This document shows positions 52,532 through 62,484 of a stretch of DNA of 64,000 nucleotides, one piece after another. The first letter of the stretch is position 1. Every line of letters begins with the position of its first letter. Position numbers and translations under genes: made by a program. The notes below the pieces were generated by a model. It had not been told where the DNA came from. It searched no databases and saw only the letters and a program-made list of their open reading frames with translations. This DNA is from JALOPX01 sp041309605 (lineage in GTDB: Bacteria; Krumholzibacteriota; Krumholzibacteriia; Krumholzibacteriales; Krumholzibacteriaceae). The stretch is taken from positions 8,064-72,063 of the forward strand of contig JBFYZH010000061.1 in assembly GCA_041309605.1 (NCBI GenBank), in the 5' to 3' direction.

Positions 52532-53068
52532 ATGACGAAACGGTTCGCTCTGATCGCGGCTCTTGCCTGCGCCGCAGCGGTCCTTTTGACCCTCTGCTCC
52601 TGCTCGCGGACTACGAAACGCGTCGATGAGATAACGCATTTTAAACTCGACTCGATGGACGGGATTCTCGACCGGTCCGGCGTCGAGGTCGACAGCACCG
52701 TTTCGAGCGACGGCGCAGCGTCCATGAAGATCACGGCCACGGAACCGAGGACCGTGCGACTGTTCGAGCTCGGCGACATCGACCTCGAGAACGCAAAACT
52801 CGTCTATCGCGCGATGCTCCGCACGAAGAAGCTTGCGGGAAAAGCCTACCTTGAAATGTCCGCAGGTTTGAAGAACGGGGAAGAGTTGTCGTCGCGCGGC
52901 GAAGACCGCCCCGCCGCCGGCACGACGGAATGGGTGACCTACGAGATCATGTTCCTGCTCGGGAAAAAGGAAAATCCCGTCAACGTAAAGCTCAATCTCG
53001 TGATCGAGGGGAAGGGAACGGTCTGGATCGACGACATCCTCATCCTCAAGGGACCGCCGATTATTTAA
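52532..53068 (+). CDS. Putative lipoprotein, unknown function
   Basis: 178 residues from ATG 52532, directly after TTGGAGGATTCA; the frame is open further upstream but without ribosome site. Signal sequence with lipobox-like LLTLCSC near residue 22. The mature part is beta-rich (VYRAMLRTKKLAGKAYLEMS, VKLNLVIEGKGTVWIDDIL), resembling carbohydrate-binding or jelly-roll modules, with no catalytic residue seen. Convergent with the FISUMP gene. Confidence 0.65.
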   Translation: MTKRFALIAALACAAAVLLTLCSCSRTTKRVDEITHFKLDSMDGILDRSGVEVDSTVSSDGAASMKITATEPRTVRLFELGDIDLENAKLVYRAMLRTKKLAGKAYLEMSAGLKNGEELSSRGEDRPAAGTTEWVTYEIMFLLGKKENPVNVKLNLVIEGKGTVWIDDILILKGPPII

Positions 53069-53082
53069 AATAATACGTCGAA

Positions 53083-54129
53083 CTAATCCCGGACGCACCG
53101 AACCGAATACCCGCCCGATTTAGGGTAGTCGTAGCGTGATATGCCGGAGTATTCGTTGAATAAGTAGCGGTACCATCCGCGTTCGCTATCGCTTTCCACG
53201 GACGACCAGAAGTTGGCGAGGTAACCCATGGAGCTGAAATAGCCGTAGGAAGTGCGGTATCCGGCGGGCAGCGCCGAGAAACCGCTTTCATTCGTGGCGC
53301 CGTTGTTTGGGCTTTGCCAATACGTTGTGCCGGTTTCTTTCAACTGGCCGCCTTCGTCAGTGCCGCGCCAGCCCGTATCATCGGCCTCTTCCTGGCTCAG
53401 GCCCAGACACATCTCCAATTGTTTCCAATCGTCGTCAGTCGGCACGCGCCAGCCTTCAGGAGCGATGTCACGAGCGTCGGCTACGGCATACCAGTTATAT
53501 AATCTGCCATAAGCGGCGACATTGCTCTCATTGTTGTCATAACTGCAATATGCCCCTGAAACAAGATCTTCCCATTCGGCGTTGCCGGTTACATTGGCTA
53601 TGTCGTCGCCGTTGCGGTAACGGGTCACTTTCAGGTTCTCCGCCATCCACCACTGCCCGCAGACCTTGACGGTTTGATAGACGTTGCCGTCTATGTCGGT
53701 GACCGTGCCGGTCGAATCGCCGCCGCCCGGCGATTCCGTATCGAACGATCTGATCTCTCCGTAGCCCGTGCCCTCGCTATTGACGGCATAGGCCCTCACA
53801 TAGTAAGGCGTGCCCGCGGTCAGGCCGGTTATGGAACTGGTAAAACCGCCCGTCCCCGCGCCGGTGACGGTGGTATCGTCGGCTATCGTGGGAGTCGCGG
53901 CGATACTCCAGCACACTCCGCGCGCGGTTACGTCCGCCCCGCCATCCGAGGTGATCGTTCCGCCGCATTCCGCCGTCGTCTGCGTTATCTCGCTGACAGC
54001 GGACGTCGTCAATTCCGGAATCGAGGTGTTATCGGGCTCGGCGGGGTCGTCGCCTCCGCATCCGACGAAAAAGAGAAAGATAGATGCCGATAAAAACGAT
54101 GTCGGAATCGCGTGAGATTTTTTAAACAT
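53083..54129 (-). CDS. FISUMP-domain lipoprotein
   Basis: 348 residues from ATG 54129 (AGGGAGTATCCTT upstream). Lipobox FFVGCGG around residue 24. A fibronectin-like module (about 45-140, TTSAVSEITQTTAECGGTIT) precedes the Fibrobacter succinogenes major paralogous domain: DIDGNVYQTVKVCGQWWMAENL, GRLYNWYAVADARDIAPEGW (as separate motifs), GYRTSYGYFS and YSVRCVRD at the very end. FISUMP proteins are surface proteins of FCB bacteria with no proven activity. The long in-frame extension to 54234 lacks a ribosome site and a signal peptide. Confidence 0.9.
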   Translation of the reverse strand: MFKKSHAIPTSFLSASIFLFFVGCGGDDPAEPDNTSIPELTTSAVSEITQTTAECGGTITSDGGADVTARGVCWSIAATPTIADDTTVTGAGTGGFTSSITGLTAGTPYYVRAYAVNSEGTGYGEIRSFDTESPGGGDSTGTVTDIDGNVYQTVKVCGQWWMAENLKVTRYRNGDDIANVTGNAEWEDLVSGAYCSYDNNESNVAAYGRLYNWYAVADARDIAPEGWRVPTDDDWKQLEMCLGLSQEEADDTGWRGTDEGGQLKETGTTYWQSPNNGATNESGFSALPAGYRTSYGYFSSMGYLANFWSSVESDSERGWYRYLFNEYSGISRYDYPKSGGYSVRCVRD

Positions 54130-54414
54130 AAGGATACTCCCTGCTGTCTTGCTGATTTCCCGCAACTGCCCCGGTTCGGCGCGAACCGGATTTTCAAGGT
54201 TTTGATTTGGCCACAAATCAGTCGTATTGTCCATAACTTTAGTGACCCGCTATAATCCGCCGTTTTCAAGTTGGATTTCAACGCCGGCTGCCGGAATTTT
54301 CGGGAAAATAGTCGCTCCAACCGGTCAAGCCGGGAGCTCGACGCACATAGCCTCATTCTTAAACCTCCTCCTCAGAATCTTGACAAGGAATCGAATTACC
54401 CATAGAATGCCGGC

Positions 54415-54888
54415 ATGAAAATAATAAACATTTTTCATTACCTCAGCCATGCAAGATGGATCTTTTTTGTCTGGGCAATGTTTTTGATGGTTCAGGCATT
54501 TCTTCACCCCGGCCTTTATGCGCTATCCAATACGGGATTGTGTATTTTTCTCGTCGGATTGTTCCTGGGTTTCACGGGTTTCAGCAATATCGAAAAACTG
54601 TCCAAAAAGGAAATACGGGATTTTGCAAATCCGAAGAGTGTAAAAATCAGCGCCATTTTTCTTCTGGTCGTGGCTGGATACATTTTTATTCAGGGGATCT
54701 ATTTCATCAACATCAAGTCGATAAAACCCGCGATGCAAGAAGACGTCGCAGTGGAATTGAAAAACGTCGGGTTCAATTGTCTCGCCCTGGGGTTTGGATT
54801 CCTTTGCTACTTGAAACTGATATTCGATAAATATAAATATTATCAGTCGCTGCATGAAGGCAAACGAACGAGCTGCGGCGCGAAATAG
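54415..54888 (+). CDS. Small integral membrane protein, unknown function
   Basis: 157 residues with four hydrophobic helices (about 11-27, 38-55, 78-97, 115-133). Composition is AT-richer than its neighbours, which may mean recent arrival. No ribosome site of standard form lies upstream of the ATG. No family recognised. It sits in a mixed region between a lipoprotein and the eight-repeat secreted-protein gene. Confidence 0.5.
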   Translation: MKIINIFHYLSHARWIFFVWAMFLMVQAFLHPGLYALSNTGLCIFLVGLFLGFTGFSNIEKLSKKEIRDFANPKSVKISAIFLLVVAGYIFIQGIYFINIKSIKPAMQEDVAVELKNVGFNCLALGFGFLCYLKLIFDKYKYYQSLHEGKRTSCGAK

Positions 54889-54958
54889 TTTATAATCGGC
54901 ATCGCGCCCGTCGGACCGGATCGATGCCCTGTGTGCAATGAAAGAAGGAGAAGCGCTG

Positions 54959-57385
54959 ATGAGCAGATTTCTGAAAACGATGTTCACCCTGGCCGCGTGC
55001 ATGATAGTCCTGGCCTCGCAGGCGCTCCGCGCCTGGTGGGTGCCGGACGGGATTCCGGTCTATGCATGGCCCGGCTCCCAGCAAAATCCCGAAATATGTT
55101 CGGACGGCATGGGTGGAGCATTCGTCGTGTGGGAGGATAATTCCAGCGGTGACTATAACCTCTACGCGTGGCGGATGGACGCATCGGGGAACTTCCCCTG
55201 GGGCGGCGGCGGCTCTGTCGACATTAGCTGGGTGCCCGAAGACCAGCGGAATCCCGCGATCATTCCCGACGGCGCGGGCGGCGCGTTCATCGCCTGGCAG
55301 GACGGACGCGATGGAAACGACGATATCTATATGCAGCGCGTGAACTCGATCGGTGACACCCGATGGGCGGCGGCCGGCGCCGCTCTCTGTACGGCGACGG
55401 GGAACCAGACGACGCCCCGCATCATCCCCGACGGCGGGGGAGGCATGATCGTAATATGGCAGGATAATCGCTCCTCCGGCAACGACGTCTACGCGCAGAG
55501 GGTGAACGCTTTGGGATCCGCCCTGTGGACGGCCGACGGCGTGCCGATCTGCACGGCGATCGGCAGCCAGTATGTCTACACGATGGTTTCCGACGGCACG
55601 GGAGGAGCGATCGTAGCGTGGGTGGATAATCGCGCCTCCAGCTACGACGTCTACGCTCAGCGGGTGGATAGATACGGAACCGCGATGTGGACGGCGAATG
55701 GCGTGGCGGTATGCACGGCGGCCGATGATCAGAACAGCCCCGCTATAACAGCGGACGGCGCGGGGGGGGCAATCATCTCGTGGACCGACGCGCGCGGTAC
55801 CACAGGAAATGTCTATGCCCAGCGTGTGAACGCTTCGGGAGCGACGCAGTGGACGGCGAACGGAGTCCGTATTTATGCCAACGACAAGGATATCCAGGGC
55901 CTCTCGCAAATCGCTTCGGACGGCGCGGGCGGGGCGGTCGTAGCCTGGGCGGAAACACGCGACGGGGGCAACGGCTATTACGCGCAACACCTCAACGCTT
56001 CGGGAGCGCGCCTGTGGCCGGAAGGAGGCGTCACCCTTGGCGATGGGGTCAGCGAGTTGAACATTCTCTACGGCTGTCCCGACGGCGCGGGCGGATTGAT
56101 CGTCACGTGGATCGTTAACTTAGGGGGTACCTATGACCTCTTCGTCCAGAAGGTGAGCGTCTCCGGGGCCCTGCCGTGGGGATCGGCGCCGACGACCGTC
56201 TCCGCGGCGATCGACGATCAGACCTATCCATCGATCGTTCCGGACGGCACGGGCGGAGCGATCCTCGCGTGGCGCGATGGGCGAAACGGAGGATACGGAT
56301 ATTACGATATCTACGCCCAGCTCGTGGACGGCGCGGGGCGGGCGGGCGGGCTAGCGCCCGAGATCGCCTCTGCCCAGGACGTTCCGGGGGACCAGGGGGG
56401 ACAGGTATTCCTCTCGTGGGACGCCGCGCGGGCCGACCGCTTCATGGATTCCTCGATGTCCCATTACTCGATCTGGCGCTCTATCAATTCGACTCAGGCG
56501 GTGTCGGCGATCGAAGATGGCGCCTCTGAGATCGCATCTCTTTCGGAATTCGATCTTCCGTCGGGCGCTCCCGTCATCCGCGTCGAGCAGATGGGCGCTC
56601 TCACGATTTACTGGCAACTCGTCGACACGCATGACGCTCTCTTCATGGAGGGATACGGATTGCCGGTCGCGACGCTCTTCGACTCGACTGCAACTTGCGG
56701 CGATCCTCATTACTTCCAGGTCGTGGCGCATACGACCGATCCGCGCGTGTTCTGGACATCGGAGGCCGCGAGCGGATGGTCCGTGGACAATCTCGCTCCC
56801 TGCCCGCCCGCCGGCTTCGAGGGGGAACAGAGCTTCACGCCGATCGGCCTCTATCTCACGTGGGATCCGAACGCGGAGGGCGATTTCTCGTGCTACGCCC
56901 TCTACCGCGGACTCTCAGCCGACTTTGTCCCCGGCGCGGGGAACCTCGTCGGGCAGCTCGACGAGACCTGGTACTTCGACGGAGACTGGAGCTGGGACAG
57001 CGGGTACTGCTACAAAATCTCGGCTTTCGATATAAACGGCAACGAGAGCGAATACGCTTCGTTCCTGCAGGGCAACCTCACGGGGGATGAACTGCCGGCG
57101 GCGCCGGCCGCGAGCTTCCTCTCACAGAACTTCCCGAATCCGTTCAACCCGATAACGAAGATCGTCTTCGGGCTGGCGGAGCCGGCGGCTGTGAGGCTTC
57201 GCGTCTACGACGCGGCGGGGCATCTCGTGCGCTCGCTCATCGACGAAACGATGCCGGCCGGGCGCTATGCGGAAACCTGGGACGGCCGCGACACGCGCGG
57301 CTCGACCGTCGCAAGCGGCGTGTACTTCTATCGCCTCGACGCCGGAGCGTTCACGGAGACTCGCAAAATGGTGCTCCTGCGGTGA
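54959..57385 (+). CDS. Secreted protein with eight ~53-residue repeats and T9SS-type tail
   Basis: 808 residues; GAAGGAG precedes ATG 54959, the earlier ATG 54938 being less likely. Signal peptide MSRFLKTMFTLAACMIVLASQALR. From about 45 to 460 eight repeats follow the pattern DGxGGAxVxWxDxRxxxxDVYAQRVNAxGxxxWTANGVxxCTA. Eight units of this size suggest a closed eight-bladed beta-propeller or a solenoid (inference). A linker with fibronectin-like parts leads to the sorting domain (LSQNFPNPFNPITKIVFGLA … MVLLR). The same repeat occurs eight times in the protease gene on the other strand, whose stop lies 94 bp away. Confidence 0.8.
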   Translation: MSRFLKTMFTLAACMIVLASQALRAWWVPDGIPVYAWPGSQQNPEICSDGMGGAFVVWEDNSSGDYNLYAWRMDASGNFPWGGGGSVDISWVPEDQRNPAIIPDGAGGAFIAWQDGRDGNDDIYMQRVNSIGDTRWAAAGAALCTATGNQTTPRIIPDGGGGMIVIWQDNRSSGNDVYAQRVNALGSALWTADGVPICTAIGSQYVYTMVSDGTGGAIVAWVDNRASSYDVYAQRVDRYGTAMWTANGVAVCTAADDQNSPAITADGAGGAIISWTDARGTTGNVYAQRVNASGATQWTANGVRIYANDKDIQGLSQIASDGAGGAVVAWAETRDGGNGYYAQHLNASGARLWPEGGVTLGDGVSELNILYGCPDGAGGLIVTWIVNLGGTYDLFVQKVSVSGALPWGSAPTTVSAAIDDQTYPSIVPDGTGGAILAWRDGRNGGYGYYDIYAQLVDGAGRAGGLAPEIASAQDVPGDQGGQVFLSWDAARADRFMDSSMSHYSIWRSINSTQAVSAIEDGASEIASLSEFDLPSGAPVIRVEQMGALTIYWQLVDTHDALFMEGYGLPVATLFDSTATCGDPHYFQVVAHTTDPRVFWTSEAASGWSVDNLAPCPPAGFEGEQSFTPIGLYLTWDPNAEGDFSCYALYRGLSADFVPGAGNLVGQLDETWYFDGDWSWDSGYCYKISAFDINGNESEYASFLQGNLTGDELPAAPAASFLSQNFPNPFNPITKIVFGLAEPAAVRLRVYDAAGHLVRSLIDETMPAGRYAETWDGRDTRGSTVASGVYFYRLDAGAFTETRKMVLLR

Positions 57386-57420
57386 TATAGATCCAGCTGG
57401 TGTCAACCGGCAGTTAAAGC

Positions 57421-57449
57421 GAGAGGAGGGCGGTTACCGCTCTCCTCTC
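57421..57449. terminator. Hairpin shared by two convergent genes
   Basis: Arms GAGAGGAG (57421-57428) and CTCCTCTC (57442-57449), with an inner GCGG/CCGC stem around TTA and one G/T pair between them. It stands between the stops at 57385 and 57479 and could terminate from both sides, although T-runs are short. Confidence 0.6.
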
Positions 57450-57478
57450 ACCTTTAATCGCTCCTATCAAGTAACATG

Positions 57479-60400
57479 CTACCGGAGAAGAATCAGCTTC
57501 CTCGACTTCGAGTATTTATCGGTCTTGATGCGGTAAAAATAGACTCCGCTCGAAACCGTCTTGTCATGTTCGTTCTTTCCGTCCCACGTCACCGAATAAG
57601 AGTTGCTCTTCCTGAATTCGTCCACCAGGGTGCGAACCAGGCGACCGTTGACATCGAAGATCGAAAGATTCACGTGTGAATCCCCGGCGATGGAGAATCT
57701 TATGATCGTCGACGGATTAAATGGATTGGGATAATTATTCGCCAGGAAGTCGCTGAATTCGGGGGTCTCCTCTTCGAAATCAATCCCTTGAATCCTCAGG
57801 ATATTCCCCTCCATATCGAGGACTTCGCCGAAGAGGAGTCGAAGATCGTCATCTTCGATTTTCACATCGGCATCCCCTGAACAGGAGAATTCGAGGATTC
57901 CGAGCTCCGCATCTCCGTTTTCGGCCGATCCCAGAGCGAAAGAGATCATACAGAGCTTGTCCGTTTCGTCATTCCCTATCTGAACCACCTCGGTCGTTAC
58001 AGGAAGACCGGCCGCCGGGGTCCATCCCCTGTACTTCAATGAGGGATGCCGATTGGAAATCCCGAGCGCCATCATCGAGATGTCGTTCGCGCCGCTCAAT
58101 GAAACCTTCACCCGTACTTTGTCCGGATTACCGGTATCCCTGTCCGGGAGAAGGGTGAACCTGACATCGACCTTCGACTCGTGCGTGGAACCCGCCAGCA
58201 TTCTCGAAGATGAAAGAGGTTTATGGTGTTGATAGTGCTGAAATAACAAGTTTAAATCGGGAGAATTTACCGTCTCATCGTAATTATAATCGAACCAGTC
58301 ATTGTATCCCGCATCCCCCCTGGTTTTATTGTTTGTATCTCCAAAATAGGCTAAATCCGACAGGTTCACATATCCGTCCATCGTGTAATCGTAACTCTTT
58401 AAACGTAGATTCCCGATCCTGCCTATCTCCACTCCATCGAAAAGAACAGGGATATCAAAGGCAGGGCAGATATCCGTCACCGGCCCCCCGGCGCTTACAT
58501 AGGAACGGGTAAGCGTAGTCCGATATCCATTGTCCGCGGTTGCGGAGGAATCGGCCGTATTCGACCCCCAGAAGATCAATAGGGAATCGGACCCCAGGGT
58601 GATCTGAGATGCATCGATCGGTCCGCTGTCAAAATCGAGATCTACCCTCAGCGCGTGGTAATCTCCCGCCGGACATCCGTTCAGACTGTCTCCCCCGGTG
58701 GGAATTCCTGTGCCGGCATTGACGATCTCCCATGTTATGTCACAACCCGGAAGGGTCGAATAGTCGCCGGTGATTTTTTGAGCGAATACGTCTTGTGCAC
58801 CATTTCTCGCATCGGTCCACGAAACATAGACGTTGGCGCCATGATCGTTACCGGTTGAAATATATAATTTTTCACCGGAACAACTGCAGATGGGTTCTCC
58901 ATTTTCATACAACTCTGTTTCACCGAAGGAATTTAATCTCTGTAAATATATATCGTTGGTTCCTTCGCGAAAGTCTTTCCATACAAAGAGCGCCCCGCCC
59001 ATGCCGTCATACGTTATTTGCAGACCGTCCTGGTCTTCTTTCGCCGTGCAGAGGGGCATTCCACCACTGGTCCAAAGTGGATATCCATCAGCGTCGACTC
59101 TTTGACAGAAAATATTCGATCTTTCACATGCCCCGAATGGCGCGCGCGGATCGCACTCGGTATTCTCATCGCACCAGCCGATGATAGCGCCATCGGCCCC
59201 ATCGGTCGTGAGCACGGGTAAACAATTATTCAGCACTCCTGAATAGACGGCAACTCCGCTCGATCCCCAGAGTGTCGAACCGTTGGAGGCGATCTTCTGG
59301 ACGAATATTTCATTTATACCATTTTGATAATCTTCCCATCCGAAGATCGCGCCCCCCCAATTATCGGCGATCATATTCAGACTTTGCCGACTGCCGTTCT
59401 CATCACAGACAGGAATCCCGCCGGCCGTCCACAGCGGATTCCCGTCGCCATCGACCCTTTGTGCATAGAGAAGGTTATACGCGCCCCTGGAATCTTGCCA
59501 TACTACAATCGCTCCTCCCGAACCATCCGTTACGATTTTTGGATTTACTTGCTCGTCATCGGCATCACAGACAGGAATCCCGCCGGCCGCCCAAAGAAGA
59601 TTTCCATTCGCACCCACCCTCTGAGCGAAGATGTCAGGCAAGCCGTTACGGGCGTCTTGCCAGACGATAATCGCTCCCCCCGATCCGTCTGAAACAACCT
59701 GCGATTTTGTCTGAGAAGAACTATTAGTGCATACACCAATTCCGTTGGCCACCCACATCGGATCACCGTCCGTGTCCATTTTCTGCGCATAGATGTCATA
59801 GTTGCCGTTTCGCTTGTCGACCCATGTGATTATCGCACCTCCACCTCCATCGGAAACAAGCCGAACACCAGACTGTGCCTGGATAGCGGTGCATACTCCT
59901 ATCCCGTTATTCGTCCATAAAACATTCCCTTCGTCATCGATCTTCTGCGCATAAATGTCATAGTAGTTGGCGGTAGTGCGGAAATCCATCCAGGCAACGA
60001 TCGCGTTTCCGTCCTCATCGGATATGATTTGATTTTGATTCTGATTACCGCCGGCTGAGCAAACCGTTTGTCCCTGGATCTCCCAATCCACTGCCGGCTC
60101 AAGAATCGCGAAAGACTCGTCACTCGAATCGGATGTCAATTCAACGTCATATTCGTCGAGAGCGGTCACCCTGACCTTGCACTCAGTCGAAATGTCGTTC
60201 GGGATCGTCCAATCATATTCACGGGCGTTTCCGTCGACATCTTCGTCTATCAGCGTATACTCTTCGCCGATAAAATAGCCGATTTCAAAATGGTCGGCGC
60301 TGTCGTAGCTGTGCCACTCAATCATATGCGCCGATCCAATGGCCCATGCCTCCTTGCCATCCGGCTTCTTCACATGGAGATTCGATCCGGAATCCTCTAC

Positions 60401-61348
60401 ATAAAAAATCTGGCGTGCCGTAGGATTGCCATAATCGTTTTCGTTGAAATCCGGCGTGCCGAACTTAACATATCCAAAGCCATTCATCCCCCAGTCTTCC
60501 CCAAAGCTGTTCTTTATGATCCATGCCCCCTCCCCGTCACATTGGGTGTCGTCCCATCCGACGCAAAGAACCGAATGATTGGCTGCATATCCCAGATCAT
60601 CGGTAGTCCAGCATCCTTCGGTGTAGTACAGAAACCCTGTTGTAGCCCAGAGCGATACCGTAACCGGGCCCGTAAGCAGCGCCTCCTTCATCGAATTTAT
60701 ATCCTCGTTACCCACAACAGCCGTTCCCGAAATTCTTCCACGTATGCCGCATCCGTAATGATCGCAACTAACGGTGTCCTGGGCTTGATATGGCATGCAT
60801 GTTTCGGTTACCGCTCCCGGATCGGCGAAGATTTCGTACGCCATCCATGGATTACCGCCGTCGCAATCCCCTCCGCCGGTGTTACAGGATAATATCTGCT
60901 GTTCGGATAGATCCTCTATTCTTCCGTCAAATATCCTTATATGTGATTCGAGTTGGCCGACTGATGAAAATGACCAGCATGATCCGCAATGCTGCGGTTC
61001 ATACTGGTTCTTTGCGGGGGTGACCCCATTCATTTCCCTCCAATCCCATACTGCGGGATATGTCGCACCTGCAGGAGCCTTAATAACAGGAAGGGTCCGG
61101 GTAATTTCCACGGGCTCTACCGGCAACGGCGGAAAGAGCTCTTTCCATTCCTCTTCCGTGATGTGGGACATCGATGTCTTCCCCGCCTTCCAGTTGTATC
61201 CCTTTTCTTCGATCATCCTGTTGATCGCCGCTATCCGCTCCTCTTCCTCCGTCTTTGCGGCATTCACATCGACAAATTGGATGCTAATAATGGAAATGAT
61301 GAAAATAATCAGAACAATTTTTGTTCCGAACCCTTTTGTTCGTGACAT
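57479..61348 (-). CDS. Secreted papain-like (C1A) cysteine protease with eight-repeat domain, dockerin-like pair and T9SS-type tail
   Basis: 1289 residues, with AGGGGGGCTACTA before the ATG. Signal peptide to about 30, a short propeptide, then the peptidase (about 95-320): Gln115 oxyanion, Cys124 in HCGSCWSF, His258 in NHSVLCVGW, Asn280 in WIIKNSFGEDWG. All catalytic residues are present. Eight repeats of the neighbour's type occupy about 440-860 (GGAIIVWQDARNGLPDIFAQ). Then come dockerin-like calcium motifs (DYTMDGYVNLSDLAYFGD, DWFDYNYDETVNSPDLN), a cohesin-like stretch and the sorting domain (ANNYPNPFNPSTIIRFSIAG … LILLR). Probably a surface or secreted protease. Convergent with the related non-protease gene. 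Confidence 0.9.
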   Translation of the reverse strand: MSRTKGFGTKIVLIIFIISIISIQFVDVNAAKTEEEERIAAINRMIEEKGYNWKAGKTSMSHITEEEWKELFPPLPVEPVEITRTLPVIKAPAGATYPAVWDWREMNGVTPAKNQYEPQHCGSCWSFSSVGQLESHIRIFDGRIEDLSEQQILSCNTGGGDCDGGNPWMAYEIFADPGAVTETCMPYQAQDTVSCDHYGCGIRGRISGTAVVGNEDINSMKEALLTGPVTVSLWATTGFLYYTEGCWTTDDLGYAANHSVLCVGWDDTQCDGEGAWIIKNSFGEDWGMNGFGYVKFGTPDFNENDYGNPTARQIFYVEDSGSNLHVKKPDGKEAWAIGSAHMIEWHSYDSADHFEIGYFIGEEYTLIDEDVDGNAREYDWTIPNDISTECKVRVTALDEYDVELTSDSSDESFAILEPAVDWEIQGQTVCSAGGNQNQNQIISDEDGNAIVAWMDFRTTANYYDIYAQKIDDEGNVLWTNNGIGVCTAIQAQSGVRLVSDGGGGAIITWVDKRNGNYDIYAQKMDTDGDPMWVANGIGVCTNSSSQTKSQVVSDGSGGAIIVWQDARNGLPDIFAQRVGANGNLLWAAGGIPVCDADDEQVNPKIVTDGSGGAIVVWQDSRGAYNLLYAQRVDGDGNPLWTAGGIPVCDENGSRQSLNMIADNWGGAIFGWEDYQNGINEIFVQKIASNGSTLWGSSGVAVYSGVLNNCLPVLTTDGADGAIIGWCDENTECDPRAPFGACERSNIFCQRVDADGYPLWTSGGMPLCTAKEDQDGLQITYDGMGGALFVWKDFREGTNDIYLQRLNSFGETELYENGEPICSCSGEKLYISTGNDHGANVYVSWTDARNGAQDVFAQKITGDYSTLPGCDITWEIVNAGTGIPTGGDSLNGCPAGDYHALRVDLDFDSGPIDASQITLGSDSLLIFWGSNTADSSATADNGYRTTLTRSYVSAGGPVTDICPAFDIPVLFDGVEIGRIGNLRLKSYDYTMDGYVNLSDLAYFGDTNNKTRGDAGYNDWFDYNYDETVNSPDLNLLFQHYQHHKPLSSSRMLAGSTHESKVDVRFTLLPDRDTGNPDKVRVKVSLSGANDISMMALGISNRHPSLKYRGWTPAAGLPVTTEVVQIGNDETDKLCMISFALGSAENGDAELGILEFSCSGDADVKIEDDDLRLLFGEVLDMEGNILRIQGIDFEEETPEFSDFLANNYPNPFNPSTIIRFSIAGDSHVNLSIFDVNGRLVRTLVDEFRKSNSYSVTWDGKNEHDKTVSSGVYFYRIKTDKYSKSRKLILLR

Positions 61349-61573
61349 TAGTAGCCCCCCTGGATTGATGAGATGTTATTACCCTGAAAAAACCTTTTAT
61401 CCTCCTTTCAGGCGTGCCGTATATACTTATCCCAATTTATAGAAGCAATCCGGTCAGTATTCGCAGTACTTTCTCCCCCCAGGAAACCATCTTAAATATA
61501 TAAGACGACCGATTCTTCATTTTTCCCAATTTTTTGGATGTCCCTTCCATAAATTCCATCCAGACAGAAATCG
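61349..61573. other. Intergenic AT-rich region, no gene recognised
   Basis: AT-rich stretch upstream of the protease gene on the minus strand. It likely holds that gene's promoter; no conserved RNA or ORF was seen. Confidence 0.4.
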
Positions 61574-61778
61574 ATGCTTCGTTTAGTTAAAAGTTACGAC
61601 GTGGCGGGCAAGCTGACCCAACTCGATCGCGGCGTGCGCACCGTGGACCTGGTGCCCACGGCAGGTGTCTTCTGGGATCACGACTAACTCCCTGCTGGTA
61701 TCCCCCATGTACGCCCCCACGCAGGCCTACCACCTGCGGCTCAACGTCTACCCCGGCGTTGTGCGCGTGGGATCTTGA
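61574..61778 (+). pseudogene. Fragment of a degraded gene
   Basis: ATG 61574 opens MLRLVKSYDVAGKLTQLDRG up to VFWDHD and a TAA at 61685; the next frame continues at once with TNSLLVSPMYAPTQAYHLRL, NVYPGVVRVGS and TGA at 61776. GC content and codon use jump compared with the AT-rich flanks. It looks like the scrap of a gene broken by a frameshift. Family not recognised. Confidence 0.35.
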
Positions 61779-61939
61779 CATGGAATTGAATTGCCCATGG
61801 GCGGGTTCCTTTTGAAACTGTCATCATCGTTGTCATCACGTTCATACAACAATGGATGAACGGCGGAGTATTGACACAGGCTTCGGATACACATAGAATT
61901 CCGGCATGCTGTTTCCAATAATCAAACAGGAGATATTCA
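61779..61939. other. Leader of the PAS gene
   Basis: 161 bp without an ORF of note. The promoter of the PAS gene is presumably here; AACAGGAGATATTCA just before 61940 is its ribosome site. Confidence 0.4.
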
Positions 61940-62323
61940 ATGACCTGCGATAACTGGACCGATCATACCGCAATCGCGATCACGGTCACGGATGCCGATG
62001 GAATAATCACGGTAATGAATCCGGCAGCGGCCGCCGATGGAGGTGCCGGGCTGGTCGGCAGCGATGTCCTGTCCTGCCATCCCGAGCCTTCGCGGACCAA
62101 ACTGGCATCGATGTTCGAGACACATCGACCCAATCATTACACGATCCGCAAGGACGGGCGCAAAAAGATCATCCACCAGATTCCGCTGTCGAAAGAGGGA
62201 GCGTTTCGAGGGTACGTGGAGATATCCATCCCGATCCCGGATCATCTTCCACATTTCGACCGGGACCGGTCCGGGCCGCCTGCGGGCGAAGGCAGGCGGG
62301 ATCCGTCGGAGTCCGGGGAATAA
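61940..62323 (+). CDS. Stand-alone PAS-domain protein
   Basis: 127 residues, AGGAG before the ATG. It is a single PAS fold of a type widespread as one-domain proteins: AIAITVTDADGIITVMNPAA, a GLVGSDVLSCHPEPSRTKL motif and YTIRKDGRKKIIHQIPLSKE with GYVEISIPIPDHLPHFDRD. No output domain is attached. The last ~20 residues are Gly/Pro/Arg-rich and family members usually end near the HFDR motif, so the tail may be an extension by lost stop. It may sense a ligand, haem or redox state and act on a partner. Single gene. Confidence 0.8.
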   Translation: MTCDNWTDHTAIAITVTDADGIITVMNPAAAADGGAGLVGSDVLSCHPEPSRTKLASMFETHRPNHYTIRKDGRKKIIHQIPLSKEGAFRGYVEISIPIPDHLPHFDRDRSGPPAGEGRRDPSESGE

Positions 62324-62484
62324 TCCATTTATCCGCAGCGCAGGCTGTCGACCGGATTGCGGTTTGCCGCCATAAGATCGCCGGATTTTCCGTTGATGCT
62401 ACCGCCATGATGTTTAATATTTAACATGCGTATTTTTTAATATAGCGCCGGATGTCTCATTGACTTCCAGGAAGGGAGGATTCC

